Shown here piece by piece: positions 31,154 to 41,085 of a stretch of 64,000 nt of DNA. Positions within the stretch are counted from its first letter, which is position 1. Each line of letters starts with the position of its first letter. The notes under the pieces are model-generated. The model was not told the DNA's origin, did not search any database, and saw nothing but the letters and a program-made list of their open reading frames with translations. Made by a program: the position numbers and the translations under genes. Origin of the DNA: Lucinisca nassula (lineage: Eukaryota; Mollusca; Bivalvia; Lucinida; Lucinidae); contig OY757015.1 in NCBI GenBank assembly GCA_963580285.1, forward strand, positions 150,534,082 to 150,598,081, in the 5' to 3' direction.

Positions 31154-31990
31154 TGTAGCGCGTACCGGGTCGTCCACGAAGTCAAGCAACGCGGTCCCCC
31201 ATCCAGGTACTAACAGCAATCTCCGTTGCTTAACTTCGTGAATAAGCCAACCACTCTACCAGCGTCGCTAAAAGAGCCGGCTCCTACAGCAAGGCTGTAG
31301 AAGTGGTATTTATCCATAACCGTTACATTTCTCCCCCTCATTTCTTGACTTCGTCCCGAAGTCACACATGTCTCACAAGGCTACACCTGAGGGCGGAGTC
31401 TATGCAACAAACCAGCGGCACTGTTTCTACCCCACCGCTGCCACCAATGTAGCGTGTACCGGGTCGTCCACGAAGTCAACCAACGCGGTCACTCATCCAG
31501 GTACTAACCGCGATATCCGTTGCTTAACTTCGTGAATAAGCCAACCACTCTACCCGTGTTGCTAAAAGAGCCGGCTCCTACAGCAAGGCTGTAGAAGTGG
31601 TATTGATCCATAACCGTTACATTTCGGCTCCTACAGCAAGGCTGTAGAAGTGGTATTTATCCATAACCGTTACATTTCTCCCCCTCACCTCTTGACTTCG
31701 TCTCGAAGTCACACTTGCCTCACAAGGCTAAACCTGAGGGCGGAGTCTATGTAACAAACCAGCGGCACTGTTTCCATCCCACCGCTGCCACCAATGTAGC
31801 GTGTACCAGGTCGTCCAGGAAGTCAAGCACCGTGGTCACCCATCCAGGTACTAACCGCGATGTCCGTTGCTTAACTTCATGAAAAAGCCAACCACTCTAC
31901 CCGCATCGCTAAAAGAGCCGGCTCCTACAGTAAGGCTGTAGAAGTGATATATATCTATAACCGTTACATTTCTCCACAAGGTAACCGTCA
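31154..31990 (-). repeat. tandem 5S-rRNA-like repeat, three units
   Basis: TGTAGCGYGTACC starts units at 31154, 31448 and 31795 (294 and 347 bp apart; the second unit has a 53-bp internal duplication starting CGGCTCCTACAGCAAGG). On the minus strand each unit has GAAGTTAAGCAACGG and then GTTAGTACCTGGATG with GACCGC, matching the A-box and C-box regions of the 5S rRNA internal promoter and the 3' half of 5S rRNA. The 5' half of 5S is missing and about 25 bases with an extra GACTTCGTGG replace part of the 3' stem. So this is a 5S-derived repeat or SINE, not a functional rRNA gene. It splits the 30-bp array. Confidence 0.75.
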
Positions 31991-32473
31991 GCAGCTTTAT
32001 CCCAAAGTTGTACGTAATTCCACAGTTCGAAATCAGGTTGCCTGTTATTAACTATCATTCCAAAGGTAAAGAATAACAAGTTCTCCTGGCATCACAGCTA
32101 CCATGGCTATGATGCAGGCAACCAAGCTACCATGACCATGGTACAGATTGTCAAAGTATTATGGCCATGGTCAAGGTAACCAATGTGCAGAATATCCTGG
32201 TTCTGGTAACTAAGTATTCTATTGCCATGGTTAAGATTATCAAGTCCTCCTAGCTGTGATACATTTGTTAACCAAGCTATCATGGTCATGGTACTGATTG
32301 ACTAGTTTCATGGCCATGGTACAAGTAACCAAGCCGTGACAGCAATGTTGCAGGTTGTCAAGCTATCAAGGCTATGCACGGTACAGGTAACCAAGCTGTG
32401 AATGCTCATGGTATTCATGGCCATGGTACAGATAACCAAGCTATCACAGCCATGGTTACAGATTATTAATTAA
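31991..32473. repeat. degenerate 30-bp array, right part
   Basis: Units such as ATGGTACAGGTAACCAAGC and CTATCATGGCCATGGTACAG continue the array after the 5S-like block, with GGTAACC in place of GGCTATC. 31990-32085 is a short spacer without repeats. Confidence 0.8.
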
Positions 32474-32678
32474 CCTTTATCTTGCGGAATATTCATTTAA
32501 GCCACAACCATTTCTGTCTGTCAGCCAATCAAATTACTTGATGTAATCTATTGCTACAAATTCATACACTGAATGCCAAACAGTGTAGATCCTGATCAGA
32601 TGGCTTCTTCAGAAGCCATCTGATCTGGATCTACACTGTTTGCAAAGATAGGGGTTGTCGTGAACAGGAAGATAAGGG
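32474..32678. mobile_element. TTAA-A MITE in the 30-bp array
   Basis: TTAA at 32470-32473 and 32679-32682; ends CTTTATCTTGCGG and GGAAGATAAGGG; palindrome GATGGCTTCTTCAGAAGCCATC. The array resumes for about 30 bases after it (AATATCAAGCTACCATGGCC). Confidence 0.87.
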
Positions 32679-32739
32679 TTAACAGAATATCAAGCTACCA
32701 TGGCCCTGGTACCAAAGACAACAATACAGGGAAGGCAAA

Positions 32740-33220
32740 CATAGGCACACAAATACAATTTGGTAAGAAAAAGCTGGGATTCTTTGGAAGTTGATCCTAG
32801 GGGTTAGCTTATAACATCCAATCACTTCCATCACAAAATTGTTTACTTTTTACCTTGCACCTGAGAAATGAATTGCACAGGAATGTAACCTATGCATATT
32901 TGTTTATTATCAAATCACAGCTGCTTGGATTAATCCTGAAGACAGAATCAACCTTATAATCCTCCTGCAGCCTGTAGAAACAGTTTAACCTTTACCACTC
33001 TCTAGGCTAATTCAGCAGATGATAAATTGTTGATATTATACGAGAAAACAGGACTTGACATCTCATGCAAACTGTAGACAAAACAGAGGTATGTTGTGTG
33101 ATCTCATTAGAATCATCTCATTCCTGGTGTATGAATGTCATTTGACGTGTCATCAGTAACAATTCTGATCGAGGTCATACTAATGAATGCACACAGCATA
33201 TATCTTATAGATGAAATAAG
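32740..33220. other. mostly unassigned
   Basis: 33088-33210 has a loose hairpin-like segment with TATGTTGTGTGATCTCATTAG and TAATGAATGCACACAGCATA, similar in plan to the centre of TA-P. The remainder is unassigned. Confidence 0.4.
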
Positions 33221-33749
33221 GCCAGCCTCGGTAGCTCAGTCGTATGCGCATCTGACTGGTGATCAGGAGGACATGGGTTCCATGCCTAATGGGGTCGGCA
33301 ACATTCTTTCGTGGAGATTGATAATGAAATCTTTTCTATGGTCATTCTCTCCCTTCTGCTGATTCAAGAAGGGCTGTTGTCAATTTCTGGCAAAAGAATG
33401 TGCACTGTACTGGTTAACCGATTAAACCCCTGTCACACCAGGGCCGCGTTTTCACGGCGTCCAAGAAAAATGCAGAACACAGAGGTGCGCGCAGTAAAAT
33501 CACAAACTTCGCCATAGCAATGTAGTGGCATCACCAGTAGGTGTGTTGGGATCGCATAGAATGCCAAGCGACGGCGCTCATTTTGAGCATGCTCAAAACA
33601 AACGCCGTCGGTCGGCGTTCTGATAAGAGCGTAGTGAGGTCGCCGTAAGGTTGCCATAGTATCGCAGTAAGGTCCCCTATAACGCTACAGGAGCTCGGCA
33701 GGGGTGCACAGAGGTCTCCTACAATGCCTTATAAGCTCCGCTTGTATAA

Positions 33750-34031
33750 TTGATTAAATTGAGGTTTAACGTCCCCGTGAACACTGTATAGGTAATTTTG
33801 GGGACGTTGCTTCCAATTTTGTGGGACTTTTACCTGCCAATGAGATGAAATGACATCTCAAGCCCTATCCCCCAATGAAACCAATAGAGTTTATAAGCAT
33901 GAATGACCCGTCGAGCAGCGCTTTGCCTGGGCAGGCTTAGATCCTCTAAGCGGTTTGCGGTCGGTTTCAGCTCTCCATGGAAGCATTATGCAGTCCATCC
34001 ATTTCTTCCAGTCCAAATGGGCGGGGGGCAC
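33750..34031 (-). mobile_element. SINE-1 inside element O
   Basis: Flanked by CCGCTTGTATAA (33738-33749 and 34032-34043). Plus-strand text runs from TTGATTAAATTGAGGTTTAA to GGGCGGGGGGCA. Part of the 5' region (GTACTCGTGTGCGG) is shortened. Confidence 0.9.
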
Positions 34032-34099
34032 CCGCTTGTATAAACAATGGCTAAAGTAGACTGTGGAAGGTAAAGTTTGATTGAGTACTGTCATCTGTG

Positions 34100-34330
34100 T
34101 TTTTTTTTTTTTTTTGTTTTACGGCCCTTTCAAGATTATTTCACTCATATCGAGCAGATCGTTAATCAGAGGTGGGCGAAAACCGGAGTACCCGGAGAAA
34201 AACCACCTGACCTTCCGTTGCAGAACTTGGCGTCTCACACGTGGCCCGAGCGAGGCTCGAACCTACGGCGGTGAGAGACCTAATGACTAAGAGTCAGCAC
34301 TCTTATCCACTAGGCCGCGGAGGCCGTGTC
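34100..34330 (-). mobile_element. SINE-3 copy (tRNA-derived)
   Basis: On the minus strand it starts GGCCTCCGCGGCCTAGTGGA, carries GGTTCGAGCC as B box (34254-34263 reversed), then GCAACGGAAGGTCAGGTGG and ends TTGAAAGGGCCGTAAAAC with a T/A tail. Best-kept head of the family with 61.93 kb. Confidence 0.85.
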
Positions 34331-34422
34331 TTCTGTGGTGACTCATCCCGGGTTGATAAGGTAATGGCGGCGGACTTGCTCCTGCTTGCGGTGATGGCGG
34401 TGTACTTGCTTCCGACGGCACA

Positions 34423-34615
34423 TGAGTACTGGTAAACCGCTTAGGGGATCTAAGCTTGCCCAGGCAAAGGGGCGCGAGTCGGACCATCCATGCTTATTAA
34501 CCCTATTGGTTTCATTGGATTGAGATGTCATTTCATCTCAATGTTGCGTAAGCAAAGTCTCCCTCAAATGACCTATACTGTGTTGATGGGGACGTTAAAC
34601 CTCAAATCCAACAAA
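34423..34615 (+). mobile_element. SINE-1, 5'-truncated, inside element O
   Basis: From GAGTACTGGTAAACCGCTTA to GACGTTAAACCTCAAATCC. The cut removes the GCCCCCGCCC start; small deletions in the middle. Confidence 0.82.
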
Positions 34616-35105
34616 ACTGTTTTACTGATGAAGATGTCTGTTTACACATTGCTTTATAGTGCAAACGAACATCTTCAACATGCCGTCAGCGCAGTGTGAG
34701 CGCCGTGAAAGTGCAGTGCGTGCATTGTGAGTGCCGTAAAAGCACAGTGCACGCAGTGTTAGTGCCGTGTAAGCACATTGGATGGGCCATGAGAGCACAT
34801 AGAATCGCCATCAAGAACGCCACAGGATCACGAAAGATCGCCATGAAGGCTCTGTAGCGTCTTGGTTGCTGTAAGGACGCCATGACAGGTCCATGTTCAC
34901 AGAAAATATCCCATATTTCTTGTGATCTCGCGGCGTTCTGGAAAATTAAACAATGCCATTCCATGGCAGTGGAAACACGGCATAGTGTGACAGGGGCTTT
35001 ACATATAAGCTTGTCCAGGAAAAGTGTGGATAGGAAACTGACCGGCTCAACACAAAATGACCTAAATAGTGTTGACTGGGCCATTAAACTGCAATACAAA
35101 AGATG

Positions 35106-35270
35106 AAATAAGAAAATTCTTCCTAAAATATCCCAAATACATGTATATTAACATCTCCAGTTATGGGAAACTTTCCAATGGACTCAAGAACAAAATTGTA
35201 GCAGCAATTGTAAACAAGCCATCACACCCTGATCAGTAGTTTCACTGTACATTCAAGAGGGGCAGCAACA
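35106..35270. other. unassigned sequence
   Basis: No family or gene recognised. Confidence 0.35.
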
Positions 35271-35271
35271 T

Positions 35272-35400
35272 ATTATTTTTCTTATTTCTGCACGAAAACA
35301 TAAGTTGTGGGTACTCATTAGAAGCGCCTCACTGAGGCGCTTCTACTGAGTACCCACAACATATGTTTTTTTGCAGAAATAAGAAAAGTATCAGTACTAG
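35272..35400. mobile_element. HP-C core hairpin without ends
   Basis: TTTTTCTTATTTCTGCACG and CAGAAATAAGAAAAGTATC flank a 60-base hairpin: CATAAGTTGTGGGTACTCA with its complement, loop AAGCGCCTCACTGAGGCGCTT. Confidence 0.8.
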
Positions 35401-35784
35401 TGCCTTAGCAGGAGCTAAGATACGGCAGGTTTTATGATTAGTGGAGTTCACAAGTCATATTTCTAACATATTAATAATGTTAATTGCTGTAAGCTAAGAT
35501 AAGTAGATAAACAAAACTGATACAGCTGCTTCATCTTCCCTTGAATCACCAGGGAAATAAAACAAAAATGATTTAAAGGCCAGATGTGAAAACATGATGT
35601 AATGCATGAAGCAGGTAATGCAAGTCCTTTTTTTTTTCTTGAAAACAGTTTTTGAACATCTGTACCAAGTCTGCCAACTGGTGCTAATGCATCAAAGAGA
35701 GTTAAGGTATAGCAATGATGGGAACTGTCTCATGCCTTACAATGTTTGTATTTATTTTGCTGTAATAGTGTGTAACCTGTGCAT
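35401..35784. other. unassigned sequence
   Basis: AT-rich; no recognised repeat or gene. Confidence 0.4.
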
Positions 35785-35797
35785 AATCATTCTTCAT

Positions 35798-36092
35798 CTC
35801 AACCCCACCCATCGGGGCTTGAAGAAATAGATGGGCTGCATAATGCTTCCACGCAGAGCTGAAACCGACCCGCACAGGAGTACTGGTAAACGGCTTAGAG
35901 CAACTAAGCCTGCCCAGGCAAAACGGGGCGAGTCGGATTGTTCATGCTTATAAACCCTATGAGTTTCATTGGGCAACAGGGCTTGGGATGTCATTTCATC
36001 TCATTGTTGGGTAAAAGTCCCCCAAAATTGGAAGCAACGTCTCCAAAATGACCTATACAGTCGTGACGGGAACGCTAAACCTCAATCAAACA
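35798..36092 (+). mobile_element. SINE-1, full length
   Basis: Duplication AATCATTCTTCAT at 35785-35797 and 36093-36105. Starts CTCAACCCCACCCATCGGGG and ends AACGCTAAACCTCAATCAAAC. Confidence 0.92.
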
Positions 36093-36149
36093 AATCATTC
36101 TTCATGACTTTTGTGATGACCCTCAGATGTACTAAAGTCACCCCTTTCA

Positions 36150-36240
36150 ACCCTAGAGGCTTTAAAGATACCTGTGCACAAACAGTGTAGATCCAGATAA
36201 GATGGCTAATCTTGGGGCATCTCATCAGGGTAAAGAATGT
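36150..36240. repeat. hairpin repeat S, copy 1
   Basis: GAGGCTTTAAAGATACCTGTG, AAACAGTGTAGATCCAGATA and GGGGCATCTCATCAGGG. A second copy surrounds the TTAA-A MITE at 36.48 kb. Confidence 0.6.
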
Positions 36241-36299
36241 TCTCGATATAATATGAAGCATACCAAATGAAAATAAGTCTTTTTAAATGGCCCTTATAT

Positions 36300-36428
36300 G
36301 GTGAGTGAGTGAGTGTTTGAGTTTTACCTCTCACCAACAGCTAAGGTCATATGGAGACAGGACCTTGGTTTAAAGACTCATCCGAAAGTCTGGAGAAGCC
36401 CGGGATCGATCCTGCGATCCCTGTTTTA
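36300..36428 (-). mobile_element. SINE-5 copy
   Basis: On the minus strand: head GCAGGATCGATCCCGGGC (B-box-like), GACTTTCGGATGAGTC, then CCTTAGCTGTTGGTGAG and AGGTAAAACTCAAACACTC. Tail is (CACT)n. Non-coding. Confidence 0.75.
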
Positions 36429-36478
36429 CAAGGCGGCCCTTATATGGTACTTACCCCTTTCAGCCATATACGCTTTAA

Positions 36479-36643
36479 CCCTTATTGTGCTGAATAAATT
36501 GATTTAGCCAAACCCTTTTCTCATATCAACCAATCAAATTACAAACAGTGTAGATCCTGATCAGATGGCTTCTAAAGAAGCCATCTGATCTGGATCTATA
36601 CTGTTTGCAAAGGTAAGGGTTGTTGTGTTCAGCAGGGTAAGGT
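36479..36643. mobile_element. TTAA-A MITE inserted in repeat S
   Basis: TTAA at 36475-36478 and 36644-36647; ends CCCTTATTGTGCTG and CAGCAGGGTAAGG. Shorter because about 40 bp of the left arm are gone. Host text CGCTTTAAAAATACCTGTG is restored on removal and matches repeat S at 36.16 kb. Confidence 0.86.
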
Positions 36644-36832
36644 TTAAAAATACCTGTGTAAAAGGCATAGATCCGGACAAGACAGTTCATAATCATCTCA
36701 AACCTACACTGATGGTAATTTTATTTTGACTGAATCAACTATTCACCCTTCAAGCACCATGGGAAATTCTACAGCAGATGGCAAGCTAATTTTTTACTCT
36801 TATTTTTCACAGGCTTGACAATTCATATGAAT

Positions 36833-37258
36833 TCCGGGCTTCTCCATACTTTCGGATGAGAAGCCCCCGCCCATAGGGGCTTGAAGAAATATATGGGCTG
36901 CATGATGCTTCCACGCGGAGCTGAATCCGGCCCGCACACTAGTACTGGTAAACCGCTTAAGAAGATCTAAGCCTGTCCAGGAACCACGGTGCGAGGCGGA
37001 CCGTCCATGCTAATAAATCCTATTGGTTTCATTGGGCGACAGGGCTTGAGATGTCATTTCATCTCAATGTCGGGTAAAAGTCCCACAAAATTGGAAGCAA
37101 CGTCTCCAAAATGACCTTTACAGTGTTGACGGGGACGTTAAACCTCAAATCAAACAAACAAACAAACTTTCGGATGAGTCTTTAAACCGAGGTCCCGTCT
37201 CCGTATGACCTTAGCTGTTGGTGGGACGTAAAAGTCAAGCACTCACTCACTCACTCAT
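36833..37258 (+). mobile_element. SINE-5 copy split by SINE-1
   Basis: CCGGGCTTCTCCATACTTTC, then after the insert GAGTCTTTAAACCGAGGTCC, CTTAGCTGTTGGTGGGACGT and a CACTCACTCACT tail. Confidence 0.85.
36861..37165 (+). mobile_element. SINE-1, full length, reference copy
   Basis: Duplication ACTTTCGGATGAG at 36848-36860 and 37166-37178 fixes both ends because the host SINE-5 is known from another copy. 305 bp: start AAGCCCCCGCCCATAGGGGC, end GACGTTAAACCTCAAATC plus (AAAC)n. No tRNA-like head; GGATCTAAGCC-type text (here AAGATCTAAGCC, 36962-36973) is the only B-box-like piece. Confidence 0.95.
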
Positions 37259-37374
37259 TTCATATGAATTATTATTTTTGTCTAGCAGACTATTCACATG
37301 TGATGTCAAACCTTATTTTTCTCTGAAACATATGAAAAAATGCTTTGACAATGTTGTCTGCCATCCTGATAAGT

Positions 37375-37505
37375 TTTGTTTGTTTGTTTTGGAGTTTTAT
37401 GGCCCAGTCAACACTTTTCCTGGGCAAGCTTATATGTATGTGGTTTACCAGGTCAGTGCACATTCTTTCGCCAGAAACTGACAACTGCCCTTCACCTTTA
37501 GGGGA
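37375..37505 (-). mobile_element. SINE-2 3' half
   Basis: GTTTTGGAGTTTTATGGCCC, TCAACACTTTTCCTGGGCAA, TGCACATTCTTTCGCCAG on the plus strand. Confidence 0.78.
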
Positions 37506-37625
37506 GGCAACTCCTTCAAAAGTATTTTTGTCTCCATGTCAATAGGAGTCACCTCTTAAAGGAAAGAATTTGTTGCCGAGGAACAAATTCTTTCCTTTGA
37601 GAGTAGACCCCTTTTTCAGTGGGAC
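37506..37625. repeat. hairpin repeat V
   Basis: TAAAGGAAAGAATTTGTTGC pairs with AACAAATTCTTTCCTTTGAG around CGAGG. A second hairpin of this type is at 53.02-53.09 kb. The preceding GGGGAGGCAACTCC text links it to the start of the 19.1 kb minisatellite. Confidence 0.65.
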
Positions 37626-38920
37626 AGAGCTTATAGAAAAGCGGACGGAGGGTCCCGAAAGTTGTCTCCTTTGAAAAATGGTGGAAAATCTGCCAGCTGT
37701 TCCCATTCCCTTAAAGGGTTAAAAGTAATGGAGATTATCGAAGTATAGCGATTATAAAAGATTTCTCACATTTGTTGCCTTTTAAATTCCTGCAAATTCG
37801 GGTATCCAAATAAGCTAAAAACAGATATGTACTTAAATGGCCTGGTTCCCCCTTGTGAATGCAATGATACAATGCTTATATCACTTCGGTGAACAGAGCA
37901 GAACATGCTATACGTCATATGGCAGTCCCTCGTATTTAAACAGTTTAGGTTCTGCCGAGAAAGCTGGTCATGAGCCATCTTTTTAGGATCTAAACTCTTT
38001 GTACGTGGATGGGGAAAAGGGGCAGTAGTCAATTTTGACACTAATGATGAGGATGTAAAACAACCAATTAAAGAGCCTTGCCATACCAGAGCCGGTTTTT
38101 ATCACGGGAATCTTGGAAATCATTGAAATGAGACGGTGTTAAGATCAAAGGTTGAGCACCGCTTGTCAGTCTTTATTACACACACGATTTTTGTAATAGC
38201 GGTAAAGGTATTGTTTGCGCTATTTTTAATTGCGAATGCACCTGGACAAATTGGAAAATTCAAAACATTGTGAGTATTGGTGAACTGTTTTGTAAAGGTG
38301 TATTATTACATGTATTTTCTTTACCAGAAAGACCAGAAAGACTGGCGGCATCGTTTATTTTTTTTCCTTCCTTCTTTATGTCATGAATCCCGGTTCAAGA
38401 TACGCAGTAGTACAAACAGCGAAAAATATATTCAGGGACTGAAAATGATGGGCGAGATAGCCGAAGTGTAGACTTAAAAGTAGTTCGACACATGGGAAGT
38501 TAAAATACAATAAATATATAGGGGAAATATATGGGACCTAGAAATCAGTTCAACATAAGTGATAGGATCGAGATAGGCGAGGTCGAGATAACGAGAGTCA
38601 ACTGTATATCAATGCAGTTGGTCTTTTTTTAAGCAAATGGTTAAAAACTTATTCCAAAAATGTAAAAACTCAATTCTTTTACTATCAATACGACTTCATT
38701 TTACAATATATAAAATAGCTTATATTAAACTTCAGTTGCTTAGCTTTAATTTGATGTATAACATATAAAAAGATTGCACCTTGTTAAAGTTGAAAAAGAA
38801 TCATATAAAGATGACCAATATTCCAATGTGTAGACTATCCTTACTTGGTTTTGTGCCATTGGTTCATGTTTTGTCTGTTTGTGTGTTGTATTTTCTTAAG
38901 GTGACTTGAGATGGCTGGGT
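37626..38920. other. long unassigned stretch
   Basis: No repeat family with ends and no convincing gene on either strand. Open frames at 37766-38041 (minus) and 38277-38471 (plus) lack motifs and codon continuity. This 1.3 kb is the least repetitive part of the window and would be the first place to look for an exon with transcript data. Confidence 0.45.
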
Positions 38921-38964
38921 TCTTTGGTTGTGCCCTTTCCTGAATGAGCTTTTCTTACTAGTTC

Positions 38965-39255
38965 TCAAGCGTCCAGGTTTCTCAACATCAAATATCAACA
39001 GTCCAGGTTTCTCAACATCAAATATCAACAGTCCAGGTTTCTCAACATCAAATATCAACAGTCCAGAGTTCTCAACATCAAATATCAACAGTCCAGGCTT
39101 CTTAACATCAAATATCAAGAGTCCAGAATTCTCAACATCAAATATCAAGAGTTCAGAGTTCTCAACATCAAATATCAAGAGTCCAGAATTCTCAACATCA
39201 AATATCAAGCTTCCAGAGTTCTCAACATCAAATATCAAGCGTCCAGAGTTCTGAC
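38965..39255. repeat. minisatellite, period 30 bp, about 10 units
   Basis: GTCCAGRRTTCTCAACATCA plus AATATCAASM, exactly 30 bp each. Since 30 is a multiple of 3 and the unit has no stop in some frames, both strands show 108- and 124-residue open frames; these are artefacts. Confidence 0.92.
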
Positions 39256-39515
39256 AAACTCAGGGATGAACTGCACAAACATGGTGTAATTCAAGAGACA
39301 GGCGCCAGAACCCATCATGTAGCCATAATCAAAATAAAGATGTCTCTACAGGAACAGAAAAATTAACCATTAACAACTATTAACCAATTCTCTAATGGCC
39401 ATCAATGTAGTCAATTGTTGAACTGATATTCTCCAATTACTGTATATCAATCCCAATTGTACTGGCTACAAGATTCTAACAACATTGAATACCGTTTTTT
39501 ATGGTATATATTTGG
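39256..39515. other. unassigned sequence
   Basis: No recognised repeat or gene. Confidence 0.35.
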
Positions 39516-39519
39516 ACAG

Positions 39520-39605
39520 ACATGTCTGAACAAACAGTGTAGACCCAGATGAGATGCCGCAGAATGCAGCATCTCATCAGGGTCTATACCATTTGCCACT
39601 CACCC
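39520..39605. repeat. MITE core palindrome (TTAA-B type)
   Basis: AAACAGTGTAGACCCAGATG, GATGCCGCAGAATGCAGCATC, GGGTCTATACCATTTGCC. No terminal TTAA. Confidence 0.65.
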
Positions 39606-39620
39606 ATCAATTCTGAGACC

Positions 39621-39927
39621 CAAACAGCCAGCAGTAAAATGAATGGGTACAAATTTCAGAACAAGTAGGTGTCGGAGTACCTGAAAGGAAATATGGGTGA
39701 GTGTTTTGAATCAATGTCAGCTGAAATTTCAGTATGGTAATCATGCACCAACCACAGCTGCTCTTTCCTTTTGCAAACAGCCAGCAGTAAAATGAATGGG
39801 TACAAATTTCAGAACAAGTAGGTGTCGGAGTACCTGAAAGGAAATATGGGTGAGTGTTTTGAATCAATGTCAGCTGAAATTTCAGTATGGTAATCATGCA
39901 CCAACCACAGCTGCTCTTTCCTTTTTG
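39621..39927. repeat. direct duplication, 153 bp, two copies
   Basis: CAAACAGCCAGCAGTAAAAT begins copies at 39621 and 39774; the two are almost identical. The minus-strand open frame that repeats the same 48 residues twice is a by-product. Confidence 0.9.
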
Positions 39928-40108
39928 CTTCCCCAGAGAACTTGTCCAAGGGAAATAAAACTTATTTCCATCTTTGATTCATAGAGGTAGCACCCATTAC
40001 ATATATTACACATGTGTGTAATGTAAACTATTTGCAATACAGTAAAATCAATGTTATATTATGCATACGAGTTATGTAGTAAACTATCTATTTACAATAA
40101 AGAGAAAT

Positions 40109-40110
<2 letters not shown>

Positions 40111-40195
<85 letters not shown>
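40111..40195. repeat. (AT)n microsatellite
   Basis: About 42 AT units without interruption. Confidence 0.95.
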
Positions 40196-40200
<5 letters not shown>

Positions 40201-40234
40201 TGGTCATGATATGGGGTGGTCGTGTCTAAACCGA

Positions 40235-40600
40235 GATAAGTGGCGCAAAATTTTAACCGAGATATGAGGCATATATACTATATATATATAAAGCCCCACA
40301 TTGCAATTTATATATGTCGCCCCACAAACATAATGTTCACGAAAATGTAAATCCTTCGTTTTATGTGTTTTGTTTAGTTCCATTACGCAAGCCAGATATC
40401 GTTGATCTTTATATCTATACATTTTTTTACCTAGCTAAGTGGTAGAAAATGTTAACCCAGATATGAGGCATATATATATTAAACATATATACAGCCCCAC
40501 AATACCAACCCAGATATGAGGCATGTATATATTATACATATATAAAGCCCCACAATACCCTTTATATATGTCGCCCCACAAACATTACGTTCATGAAAAA
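40235..40600. repeat. repeat Z, several partial copies
   Basis: AACCGAGATATGAGGCATAT, ATATATAAAGCCCCACA and TTTATATATGTCGCCCCACA recur at 40.25, 40.45 and 40.51 kb and, diverged, at 59.82-59.90 kb (CATATATAAAGCCCCGCAAT). Confidence 0.7.
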
Positions 40601-41085
40601 TACAAAAAATCCTTGTTTTTATTCGTCTTCTCTAGTGCCATACATCCGCGAATTTCGTAAAAGTGTATGCCTCTACGTTACGTGGTTCGGAGTAAAGCCT
40701 CAGTCTCACCGCTACGTAGTGAGGGCTATGCTTTACTACATGTACATTAATTTTGCGCCGTTTTGTAGGGAAGCGATACCAAGCAATAACTACAAAAAAA
40801 AAAACTGAAACGTAATAAAACGTAGAATAAAACGTAGCAAATATATTAAGGCGTAGGAAACCGATTGTTATGCGTATTATCGCGCTATACTGCTTTTTAC
40901 GTTTTTATACGTATTGACGTTTCAGTGCGTTTCTTTTCGTACGGGTTTTTGCAAGGTATACGCTACGCTAAGAATTTTAAAGCAAACGCAGTTGGGTCAC
41001 ATATTTAGCCATATACATGTATAACCGTGTGCGCTACGCTCGAAATAGCAATTTTGTGGGAAAGTTACTGTCCTGTTGGCTATCC
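40601..41085. other. unassigned, rich in ACGT words
   Basis: Many TACG/CGTA words (for example CTCTACGTTACGTGG, AAACGTAATAAAACGTAG). No frame with protein features. Ends not defined. Confidence 0.35.

Larger units (their letters stand above)
33425..34998. mobile_element. element O (PIF/Harbinger-like non-autonomous)
   Basis: 1574 bp. Direct TTA at 33422-33424 and 34999-35001. Ends AACCCCTGTCACACCAGGGC and GTGTGACAGGGGCT are inverted repeats. TTA duplication fits PIF/Harbinger. Inner GC-rich text (GCCGTAAGGTTGCC, AGCGCCGTGAAAG) differs from the surroundings. It hosts two SINE-1 copies and a SINE-3. No transposase found. Confidence 0.85.
33225..35105 (+). mobile_element. SINE-2 copy split by a TTA-flanked transposon
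   Basis: Head: GCCTCGGTAGCTCAGTCGTA with A box TAGCTCAGTCG (33232) and B box GGTTCCATGCC (33276). The body runs to GTACTGGTTAACCGATTA; after element O it resumes at TTACATATAAGCTTGTCCAG and ends AGTGTTGACTGGGCCATTAA plus tail. This is the best view of the family's order from head to tail. Confidence 0.9.

Noticed and set aside
31154..31450. Functional 5S rRNA gene
   Set aside because: Only the 3' half with an extra insert is present; the 5' stem is missing.
33225..33290. Functional tRNA gene
   Set aside because: A and B boxes are present but the acceptor stem and anticodon arm do not fold, and the text continues into a SINE body seen in many copies.
38864..39254. Two long periodic frames on opposite strands at the 30-bp minisatellite
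   Set aside because: Period 30 keeps frame on both strands; a repeated-peptide gene would not be open equally on both strands.
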